Shown here: in pieces, positions 28,717 through 39,441 of the stretch | How the letters are laid out: every line of letters starts with the position of its first letter | Position numbering within the stretch: the stretch's first letter is position 1 | Source of the DNA: Litomosoides sigmodontis | Lineage: Eukaryota; Nematoda; Chromadorea; Rhabditida; Onchocercidae | Direction of reading: 5' to 3' | Assembly (NCBI GenBank): GCA_963070105.1 | Contig: OY718803.1 | Coordinates: 3,392,507-3,456,506, forward strand | DNA length: 64,000 nt | The notes under the pieces: generated by a model | Told to the model about the DNA's origin: nothing | Database searches by the model: none | The model's input: the letters and a program-made list of their open reading frames with translations, nothing else | Translations under genes and position numbers: made by a program

Positions 28717-30017
28717 TTCAGAAAGTGTAATATACATTCACATCTTCTGGTGGTGTACATGAGAAATGAACCTCTCTATCATCTCTCTTCTGATGTTTCT
28801 GACAAAATAGGCCTGAGGAAGTATTGCCTCAAAAGCATTGTATATCATACATTGATCTGTCTGTGTTTTATTGAGAGCGTTCATGCTCATTTATTTATTG
28901 AAATTCATTTTGTTTCAGTAATTGTTCATTGCATCGCTAAATTGTGATTCAGACGATTTGTGGGAAGAAAATTAGTGAGCAGGCTGTGCCTTCTTTACCA
29001 GTGGGAAATCTTTGAAATGTTTTTTTAAAAATTAATCTTCAGAAAGAAAGAAATGTTGTTGTTGATACCATTCTTTTTCCTACATCATGAATTTAGTTGG
29101 TGTGATGTGATTTGACCAAATCCTTTCTTCGCTCATCTCCCTCCCTCTCTCTTTCTCTCTCTCTCTCTCTCTACATGCTCCATCTGCTGTTTACAAAAAT
29201 TGATGAGACCTGTCAATGGTTTCAGTCATTCAAATGTGTTAAATCACAATTTTTTAATTCATAAGACAAATTAAATTAAAAATTGAGAAAAGATAGATGG
29301 AAGAGAAGTGAAGTGATCGATCGAAACGAAGAGATTCGATGTCATTGCCGTAGGTACGACTACATTCATTGTTTTCATGTTGGGCCTTATTCTTTAATCA
29401 ATTTTCTCTTTGAATGGTACATGAAATGATTTTGTCATATATTCATACTTATTTTGATGTTTAATTTTAATTAAGTGCTAAATGAACAATAATATTAGCT
29501 TCAAATTGTGCTTAGGCCTTGTTTCAACCTTTAGGATCCCATAATGCAACATGTACTGCATTTTGCTAATCCGTGTATCGACGGGTGTAGCACTTAATAA
29601 ATTAGCATTTAATAAGTGTAAAACCCGTGCATGTTAATTTAAATCTTATCACTGTTATAATTAGCAATATTATTAATATTGTCCACTGTTATTACCGTTG
29701 CATCATTCCATGAATTTAGCTTATCTGTAATTTATGAATTATTGAATTCCTATACATACAGTTAGGAGAATACATATATATACAAATGAACTACGCATGT
29801 TTACGTAATTAATTTGATATGTTTACATTAATGTTGAACATAGTAAGATTTAAATTACATTATCATTTTATTCATCATTAAAAATACAATGTAAATGCTT
29901 GTTTAGCTTCGATCTGCGATCAATTAAAGCTACCATGAAACATACGTATGTCCTGGAAGTAGCAAACGTCTTTTACTCCTTAGCTTATGTGCAAGCGTAG
30001 TAGCACGATGGATTAAA
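28717..30017. other. Tail-to-tail intergenic region (nab-1 / pde-5)
   Basis: This 1.3-kb AT-rich gap lies between convergent genes. A pyrimidine tract with (CT)n is at about 29141-29174. No coding sequence was recognised; the sequence presumably holds the two 3' UTRs. Confidence 0.5.
29867..29872 (-). terminator. Candidate poly(A) signal of the phosphodiesterase gene
   Basis: AATAAA on the - strand, about 146 nt past the stop codon at 30018-30020. The hexamer and the distance fit a nematode cleavage/polyadenylation signal, but no transcript evidence is available. Confidence 0.35.
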
Positions 30018-33000
30018 TTAATCTTCCTTAAGTTCCGCTTCTTTTTGCTCATCAGCTATTTCCTGCCATTTCTTCATATTGTACCTTAAATGTACCTGTT
30101 ACAATTGTTTTTTTCCCTACTGACTAATTATATCGCTTCAAGAAGTTTTCTCTCTCTCTCTCCTTCTTGTTTAGGAAGGATAATTAAAGAGATGGAAGTA
30201 CTCACAAACAGCGTTCAAGTAACTGTTGACATTCCGGTAGTATTGTAACGATCAGTTCATAGCATGGGACACAGATATACTTCATGAAAGTTACTTGCAT
30301 TTGCGGTAACTCGTTTGCTCTCTTCCGGTCCATCAATGCAATCGGTTCCTGTCCATTTCGTCGTTCTGCATCTCCCTATATATAATTTTATTTCAAATAA
30401 TGAACTATCAGGGGATCGGATAAATTTGAATTTGAAATCTAATGAATATTTTTTCAATTTGTTTGAACTTATCTGAGTCTCAAATTTGCCACGAGAATTT
30501 TACAGGTAATTTTTAGTTAAGTGGAAAATGATTCATTCATTCATTGAATAACTTGATAAGGTATTCAAATTTATCGCATAAAAGAGGCAAAATTTCAAAT
30601 TTTTTTCTTCCTGAATCTTCCGGACATCTAGAGAGTAGTCTAGGTAAATCCTTATGTGCCAACTTGATGAACAAATTGTAGAAAATGAGGATTCAATGAC
30701 TGACTTGTTCGTAGAATTCTTCGAATATAATTTTCACAGCTTCCGTATGAACAGGCCATGGCTTCGATGCAGCAATTAGATCACAACCAGTCATTAAAAT
30801 ACCTTCCATTAAAAGCCTAAAAATTGACTAACGATTAATTGTGTACACAAAATTTCATCGAAATTCAAAACTCATTTCACCACTCACACTTAACATTTAA
30901 TTGACGAAACATTCACATTTGGTACACTTATTAGCTAATTTTTCGATCGATCTATTTGAGAGGGTTAAATTTGTCATTTTAAACGTGAAAGGAATTCGCA
31001 AAATACGAAGCATCAATGCATGCATCTTCACGTGCTTACCGATGCTCCTGATCGTCCCAGCTGAAAGTACCATCAGCTAGAATTGCTTGCAATTTCATTC
31101 TGTTGTCAGCAAAGACTGCCAGATCGGTAGCTAATATGCAATGCTTTATAACACCCAATATCTCCTTGTACTCCTCCGAGGAAAAAGACTTGAGAATATT
31201 ATGTCCAACCTGAAATACGTTGCAGCCACGCTTATAAAAGTTGAAATCCCTCTCTCTCTCTCTCTCTCTCTCGCACATAAGTGAAAATGAAGCGAAGGAG
31301 AGGAACGAAAACGTGCCTGTTGTAAAATAATAATGGTTTGATTGAAATGATGATGCTCCATCACTGATGACGAGTAAATTGACGCCAACGGACTGCTCAT
31401 CGACTTCATATATGCGTTGCTTTTGCCACGGTGGTCGAGATCGTGGCACAAACAGGCCACATAGAGTGCGAGGGACTGGAAATTAATTCATTTCACATTA
31501 ACAGTTATGAATTTTATGCAAATTTTGCAAGGCAAAGGGAGAAAGTAGATTTCGGAATAAATCATCGTTATAAGAGGTCATTCCTACACCGACGCTTGAA
31601 AATATTCTGTTGTGGATTAATTCGAAGGATTCTGAAGTGCTTCCATATTTGTGGATTCTGATTACGATGATCGAGTGTTAGCATAATTTCTCTCACTACA
31701 GTTATTTCAAGATGAAATACGGTCGCTTGTACTGTAATCAACAGATAAGAGGATCAAGTATGATTGCATCCAACATTATTAGCAGTGATATTACACGATC
31801 TTTTTTTTTTTGCAATTGACCTGCGATGCAAAAAAAGGCTTAATTTGAAAAGCTCCTACTTCCGAACAATAGAAAATTTAGTGCGGAAACTTTTTAAAAG
31901 ATGATCGGTACGAGTGTCTGATAAAAATGATAATGTGATATGTCCAATTATTGCTTTCCATTGTTATCTTAATAAGTGACAATATTCTGCAAGTTATCAT
32001 AGTCGTATCCAACGGATCGTCTTTTTTCTTTTCTCTTTTAATTTTTGCAAATCAATTTCACGGACATATTTAAATGAATGAAAAGAGCGCACTTGTTTTA
32101 GGGTGAAAATTGTGGTAGCTCGAAGTAAGCAATACATAGCTTGTGCAACAGTCCATCCATGTGCCCAATTGTGATAGAGCACTTGACGATAATTTTTCCG
32201 CACAGTAAGTATGAAACGAATCAAATCATCTTCATCATAATTGCTGAAATATTGATCTAGAAATGAACTACTGAACTACTCTTCCCTCATCCAATAATGC
32301 AAGTCATTTCGACAAAACATTTCATTCATTTGATTCATTACTCCATGAGTTACATACACAGCATGAGTTGAATAAACTATATATGTTTAAATGAACTTAC
32401 AATTTTCCTTTGAATAACGTTCGAAACATGTAAACAGCATAGAGTGGCTTTTCAAGCTCTGTTAATTGAAATCCATTAAATTCGAACCTATAAAAAAACA
32501 TTCAGCAATTATCATAATCTCACGCATTCTTCCTTCCTGTCTTTTGACGAATTTTCCATCTCTTTCTCCCCCCCCCCCCTCTCTCTCTCTCACCCCTGTG
32601 ATTAGAGCTATAAATCTACAACGAACAACAAACAGACATCCTTAATGTGTGACACATTTACTTACAACAGTAATTGCTAGACCTCGTTGACGGATGAGAT
32701 AGGGAAGTGAAGATGCTAAAGTAATAAGTAATGGAGTAATTACAGTACTAAAATAGAAATACAATAATAAACAGTTTACGAACTTCTCCAACTCGGTGAT
32801 TTCGTCTTCGATTGTGATACTTTTCAGTTTGTTCACTTCCTCTTTGTTGCACACGCTGTGATATGCCAGTACTTCTAGTGCAACACGGTATTTCTACACG
32901 TATTTTACAGTATTATTATTATTATTGTATTCAAGAGAAGAAAGAAAGGAAGAGAGAAGGAAAGAGTTATTCCTGAAGAGATGCTGCCGTTGGAAAAGAG

Positions 33001-35522
33001 AATTAAATCGTCGATGGTTAGGTGCAATGGAATTTGAAAATTTCCAGAATCTTCCATCCATCATTCACTTACTCTTCTTCATCCTTCTAGTGAAATAACT
33101 GTCAAGACTAGACTAGACTATCCTATGTTATACATCTATCTGGAAGGAACCTGCTCGGAACGTCTTATCTGATTGTAAAGCTTGGCGTGATGCAACGCTA
33201 GGCCACAGTATACGGCAAATGCTTCGAAAGAATTTTGATCCTCTTTTGTGAAAGGCCCATCTGCCTTGTTTATCATTTGCACCACACCGATCACTCTGCA
33301 ATGGTTAAATTGCTTACGTGTAAAATAAAAAGTCCGTGACAAAAATCCACCCTTCTATTCTCATTAAAAAATATGATTTTAAGGAGTGATCGGGGAAGCT
33401 GGCTGGCACCTGTGCATCGCCTCCGAGAGTGTTGCAGAAGAAGCTAAAGAGCAATTTGGCAAACTTTTCAAGCAGTCAAAAAAGCAAAAAAGCTGATGAA
33501 ACTTACGACTTCCTTATGAAAATGGGCATGCAAAGAATGTTTCTCGTTTTGTAGCCTGTTTTCTGGTCAATCTCTCTGTTGAATCGTGGATCCTCGTAAG
33601 CATTTTCAATGTTGAGAACTTCTCCAGTCATAGCAACATATCCACCGATGCCTTTGTCGGCTGAGAATCTATGAAGTTGAAATAATTGTAAAAAAAAATT
33701 GACGATCAATATGAACATGGATTTCTGGAACTAATCATTCTCACTTCTTTTATTTACACCGCAAAGCGCATTTCCTGTTTCTTGCGGTAATTTTTAGCTA
33801 AAGTAAAATACCTAGCCTAATTGTGTTTTAAACAAGCGATCGATGATGACAATTCTCTTTGTATCGTTTCAAATTTCTCCTCTCTCATTTCCCAAGCTAT
33901 TGAAGTGGACGAAGTAATTATCTGTTTACCTAATCTCTTCGTTACCATCTTCGTTAATTTTAATTTGCTCATTCTGTTGAGTGCCTACATCAAAGATTCT
34001 TGCGTACAGCTCCTTCCTTTTATGATCAACGAGAAAGAGTGAGGAGCGATCTGCATTTGTTAACTTTTGAGCGAAATTCTGAAATTTTTTCAACTTTTTA
34101 CACTATCAAATTTTGAATTTTTCAATTTCAATTCCAGTATTTCAAAGTATTCAATTTACAATTATTTCAATCTCTCATTACTCCCTTAAATTTCTTCCTT
34201 TTCACTTTTCCTCTTACTACACGACGCTACTTCTTACAGTCTGTTACTATTCGAAATTTAAAATTTGTCATCAATTATTTGTTAAAAATTGCATTGCATC
34301 AATCACTTACCATAACTTTTATAATAACAGTGTCCATGCTGACAATATCCTGAAATATGGATCTAATAACAGGACGAGTTATGAACTGTTTGCATGCAAC
34401 ACTTCAAAGAACTTACTTCACCACATCAAGCAAAAAGGTATTTAGCATTCGTTGCTCGTTGTTATACCATAGGCATGCCTCGTCATCTCTGCTTGAAAGC
34501 AACTAAATTATTTTCAATTAATCTGTGAGATCGAAAATACATGAAAAAAAAAGATATCGTTAAAGAAGTGAAGGTAATTATAAAGTTAAGAATTTTGAAT
34601 TTTCAAAATGACTTTAACTCCACTTCGCTATCTGTCAATTAGTTCGCAAATTTCAAATTTTGCAATTTAAAAATGTGTGAGAGCGAAAATGAACTGAGGG
34701 AGCGTTGGAAAAAGGAAACACCTGAGCGTAGTAGATAAGAGCGCTACCCCACGTACAGAGGATATTGACGGAAGTGTGATCACGTTCAGTGAGTGAACGG
34801 TAGAAGTGAATTTCGCCTGTAAGTATGATGTAAGTATCGCTGTTATTTCTCCAGTAAAAAGAGAATATTATCGTGTCCGTTTGAGGGGCCTTAATAAGTT
34901 TTGAAATTCTAAATCTATTTCAAACTATAATTTCTCACAATTCCTCCAAAAATTTATTAAATTTTGTCACGTTTTAATGAATATGATAGTGATTAGTAAG
35001 GATAAATTAGCAAAGGTTAACCAAGTAGGACTCCCGAGTAGCCTACTTTCTTGGCATAGACAGGCAATCGTTTTTCCTTGGTCACTGGTTTCAGTCGGAC
35101 GTTTGTTTCTGTTCGGCTAACGAGGTAAGTGTTGTTATCACTGTGCATTATCACATCAAAGAATTCATTGTGAGTTAGTTGTGCACAAGCATGGCCTAAT
35201 TCATATAGGAGAAGAGACACATTGCTAGCATTGGCGATAAGCAAATTATAGAAGTCGGACAGGTCATCGTCCTGAAATGCTTCCAGCAAATGATCCGTGC
35301 GGAAGGATTCATTCGCAAATGTAAATGTTAAGTATCAAATGTTGCGCTTACCATCCATGGTCCACCGATGTCTTTTAGAGCTTCCTTTTTCATTCTCATA
35401 TTACGTCTAGCACACCATCGATGAAACGCCTCGTTAGTTACGTTTGGACCGGTAGCATAATTTTCCAGAAATTTTGGATGAGAATTGAGATATGAGATAA
35501 TACGCTCCTCTCGTGAATCCAT
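30018..35522 (-). CDS. pde-5: GAF-domain cyclic nucleotide phosphodiesterase, PDE10-like
   Basis: Sixteen exons on the - strand: 35522-35352, 35271-35022, 34816-34722, 34478-34417, 34362-34311, 34078-33930, 33668-33507, 33295-33151, 32893-32784, 32487-32401, 32243-32093, 31475-31317, 31209-31040, 30816-30705, 30375-30206 and 30084-30018; 2,112 nt (703 aa). The N-terminus ([17 protein letters not shown]) resembles the start of PDE10A. GAF-A is short; GAF-B is clear ([54 protein letters not shown]). The catalytic domain has the metal-site motifs YHNWAHG and [10 protein letters not shown], then [38 protein letters not shown] and the PQMQVTF region with the conserved glutamine. These enzymes hydrolyse cAMP and/or cGMP. 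PDE5 and PDE11 are the next closest families. One intron needs a GC donor (31316-31210), and the exon 4 acceptor is uncertain. Confidence 0.92.
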
Positions 35523-35557
35523 AACTGATTGTTCCTTCTTTTTTCCTCCTTCTCCTC

Positions 35558-35589
<32 letters not shown>

Positions 35590-37024
35590 CCTAATCTATA
35601 AATTTAAAAATGAATAGTCAAATGATAAGTTTATTCTAACAATGAAGATTTTACCTGGGAAATGTGCAGGTACTTTTGATAACCATAGCAACCGTTGCCT
35701 AATGATTTTCATTTCGCACTAAGTGAAGTCACGTAAGCTTCAGGCTAACTTTGAAAATGATTGTTTGTTCAGTGGCATCATTGCTGGGAAATTATGAAAA
35801 GTGCTTGAGGAGCGGTTGAACGACAACTAACAACATGTGAATGTGAGGTGTTCGCCCAAAAATTATTTCGTAAATGATAAGCTTTTCGGCAGGCTATTAA
35901 TTAATTCTCAGTTATCTTCAACAACAAAACTGAGTACAATAGTGCGAGTAACGGATTTGAGCTTCTGGATAGCTTTACAAGCTTTAGCTAGTTTACAACC
36001 AATTAACTCAAACTGAAATTCAGTTCATTCCGAGCTAAAATTTTGATCGTAGCTTTATACTCAACTCGATTTGCACTCAAGTTGTAAATTTTTGTCTTTT
36101 TTTCTACTGCAAAATTTAAGAGTTTAAGGAGATGTTGAATATTAGTTTTGTGCAATATATAGCAGTGCTCTAATTAGCATTATTTATGAGCAGATATTGC
36201 AGATGCTTCAAACAGCTTCTTCCTTCATCTTTGTCAGTCTATTAATTTCACTTCGTCGATTTCGTACTTTCAAATTACAAATCATTTCAAAAAGTTATAG
36301 TAGCAAAATGCGAAGGTGCGATTAATTTAGAGCGCGTAACACAGACTGCATGCATCACATCTAACCCATTTTGCAACTTCTACTACCACGCATCCATCCA
36401 TCTACAAATTCGTTTTCGTTCATTATCACATGCGACGGAACTCCTCGAATTTAGTGCCAACAAAAATTTCCGTCGAGTGAAATTCCCAATTTCCTGTCAT
36501 GCAATAATGTCTGAGGCAATTGCAAGGTATGACAGTACAGTGTGTACTGTACGGTGGTGGTACGGTGGGATATGCCCCGTTTGCTTCCTCTATTTCGACA
36601 ATGCAAACACAAACTTTCTGTGCTACTTTCCACTTACTGCTATTGTTACTTACAACACGTGGCTGCTAATCAGTCCGTTATCATAGAACCACTACGTTAT
36701 CAGCAACACATTTACCACAGCTTTCAGCACCATTAACATGAGTTTTGCTTCCTCACTCCTTTTTCCAGCACTCATCCCTCATTAGTTCACTCCTTTAATT
36801 AGGCCAATTGTGCTATTTAAATTTTGCATTCTATGATCGCTGTTTCATGAAACTGTGTCAGTTGCTATTTCAATTTTGATTTTTTCAATTAACGCCTTAG
36901 CATATCAATGATTTATAGGTATTGCAACCATTTGAAAACAATGATAAATCTTACAGATATCACATTTTAATGTAATCATAGCTTCAATTAGTTAATTAAT
37001 TAATTAATTAATTTCAGGATTGAA
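35523..37024. other. Head-to-head promoter region (pde-5 / cysteine-rich gene)
   Basis: This 1.5-kb gap separates two divergent genes. A (CT)n tract at 35564-35589 lies about 40 bp upstream of the phosphodiesterase ATG. A TTAA-repeat stretch precedes the acceptor of the cysteine-rich gene near 36990-37010. No other coding sequence was seen. Confidence 0.5.
37008..37017 (+). promoter_or_regulatory. Strong candidate SL trans-splice acceptor
   Basis: A ttaattaatt run leads into atttcag ending at 37017, and the ATG of the secreted cysteine-rich protein follows at 37025. Only seven bases lie between acceptor and start, and the protein opens directly with a signal peptide. This fits spliced-leader addition much better than an internal intron. 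Confidence 0.6.
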
Positions 37025-39097
37025 ATGTTTTTATTTCTCACACTATTAGCATACATCATCGTGAATGATGCGTCGGGAAAGCTTTGTCCGCCAATATTTG
37101 GCCAATTTGAATGTCCATTAAATTTCGTCTGTGCAACCGATGAATGCTACTCTAAATCTGACAGTAATGTGATAGCGCCACGTAACTGTGAGAAGGTAAA
37201 ATGCGACAGTAATTTCAGATGCTATAAGGTAACACTTTCAATTCCAATTTATCATTTACGTTAAGGATGATTTGAATGACTAATTAATTAATTACTAGTG
37301 AATTCTTTTCTAATTTTCAGATTTAAAGTCCTCTGAAACAACATTTCATTTTCTCACCGTATTTCCTCATAGTCTTTATTTGTTCTTCACTGCATTTGAT
37401 AACAGGGACGATGCTATCCAACAATCGGTCTACCTTGCGATCGAAATGTCGAACTGTCCGAGCATCAGTTCAAGTCCATAACTTCCAACTGTGGCGCAAA
37501 AGGAAAATGCGTCAATGGTCGATGTGCCGAAGATAGTTACGTGTTTTATTTCATGCGCAATGAAGATAATTTGAAGTTGAAACATTGTTTACAATTATTA
37601 TTTGACTTTATCAATTAGTCAACATGCTACATAGACTGTTAACTCTTTCTCACTTTAATTCGTTTATGGCAGTAACAAGGAACTGCAAGCACTTCCTCTT
37701 ATCCTACACAGTCGCATTAACCACTTGAATTTTTTTTAAATTTTAAAATCTAAATTTAACTTACTTAATTTTACCACAAATTACTTAGCAGTGCTTGCAA
37801 TTGAAAATAGCAATAAGCCTGAGCACATTGCTGCTGATTTGAAAGAAGTTGATTGCAGGATGTGCTGGAGTAGAATGCACGGAGAGTGAACTGTGTCAGG
37901 ACGGGAAATGTTTGCTGGTGAATAATACTTTCTGCATCACACACTTTGATTGTGGTCCCACGTTCAGGTGCTCCCAGAATAGGTGTCGGCCATCCAGCGA
38001 GCCAGTCGGATGCGACTGTGATCCTGGCGAAGTGTGTCAACAGGGTCACTGTGTCTCGGATCCAAATATGTTTTCCTTATTCTTCCTTTTTTTTAAAAAA
38101 AAAATGAGAATTTGCTTATTGCATTACAAGTCAATTCATGCTAGGCCTCGAGCTGATGATTCCAACTGTTGTTTGTTTTTGAATCTTAAAGTAATTTAAT
38201 TTTTTTAGGTTGTACACATATAAGCTGTGAAACAGGTTCATTTTGCTTCGATGGGACATGTCAAACAGCTGTAGGTGAAGACTGTACCTCTACACCGTGC
38301 CAAGGAAGTACGATCACTTCTTACTTTAATTGCTAGCACTCACTTGTGTATGTGTCCAGAAAACAAATCAGAATTAGTAGAGCTGTGCAGAGGACAGAGG
38401 AACAGATCGAAAATGATACAGTTAGGTAGTAGTCGACCTGATAAGATGATAAGAACTTTTCAAATAATACACGTCATAGAGTTCTCGGAAAACGTGGCAA
38501 AATTCTCTGTATAGATGATAAATAAAAAATTTGTAAAATGATGAAATTGGTATTAGGTGTGTGTGTGTGTGTGTGTGTGTTTTGTGGATTTTTATTGAAG
38601 AGGTAGTTGCAGTGTACCTCACTATTAGTCCTCCGCCTTACATTACTTGTGAGGTTACAGATACAGTTTGTGTAGAAGGACGATGCGTTCTGGATCCTTG
38701 CACCAATCGCTGTCCACCGGATCACGCTTGTCGAGAGGGTCAGTGCAGGCACCTTCAAGGATTGAGGTGCTTCGAAGAGTGCCCGAAACCATATGTTTGC
38801 ATTGATGGACGTTGTACAAGAAATGGTAATAATAGTAACAGTAATAGTATTAGTAACTAATAATTATTAATAATAATAATAGATGTTGAAAATTGTGTTA
38901 ACGTTAATGAGGTAGAAACTATTGTTTCAGAATGTTCGGGGAAAACCTGTAAACCTGGTGAGGTGTGTCAATCAGGTCTCTGCATCACAGTGCAAGGACG
39001 ATTTTGCAACTTGGCGATACGTGATTGTGCTGAAGAGTTCGAGTGCATCAAAAACACTTGTCATGATCAATTAGTAGAAGAGAGTGAAATTGCTTGA
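37025..39097 (+). CDS. Secreted cysteine-rich repeat protein (EB-module-like), unnamed
   Basis: Six exons: 37025-37228, 37406-37535, 37859-38050, 38209-38307, 38613-38825 and 38931-39097; 1,005 nt (334 aa). It begins with a signal peptide (MFLFLTLLAYIIVNDASG). The rest is a chain of short modules of the form C-x(4-7)-C-x2-G-x-C: KCDSNFRCYKGRC, ECTESELCQDGKC, DCDPGEVCQQGHC, SCETGSFCFDGTC, TCEVTDTVCVEGRC, RCPPDHACREGQC, ECPKPYVCIDGRC and TCKPGEVCQSGLC, with looser copies between. The pattern resembles EB modules of nematode secreted proteins, which are disulphide-rich and mostly of unknown function. No transmembrane segment was seen, so it is probably secreted. The junction of exons 4 and 5 is the weakest: the exon 4 donor could instead be 11 codons earlier, in the same phase. 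I do not recognise an orthologue and assign no function. Confidence 0.78.
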
Positions 39098-39441
39098 TGA
39101 AAACAATGCTTTCAATTTGTCAACCTAATAATTTTTCGGTGAATATTGAAATTTAAAATGATTGTTCAATGTTTTAAGTTCGAAATTGGTTTACTGAACT
39201 TTACTTTTTTCCTTAGACTCAAAGTTTATATAATAAGTGGGCGGCAATGCCTAATGGTAATATTCAGCAATGCCCAAGAAGCATCCAATGCACAGTGTTA
39301 TACTTCCATTACTGTCGGAAAGTTCTCAGTTGCATTTAGCAGATGCACCTGAGGATCGACCGGGATAGGAGACATGGATTAGCGCTTCCTACATCACGTA
39401 CTACATTCCAGAAATCCTCGCAATCACGCAAACCACGAAGT
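39098..39441. other. Short tail-to-tail gap
   Basis: Only 344 bp separate the stop of the cysteine-rich gene (+) from the stop of the CUB gene (-). The two 3' UTRs probably overlap or nearly so. On the - strand, 39336-39464 is open for 42 codons, but it does not fit the phase of the CUB gene. Confidence 0.5.
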
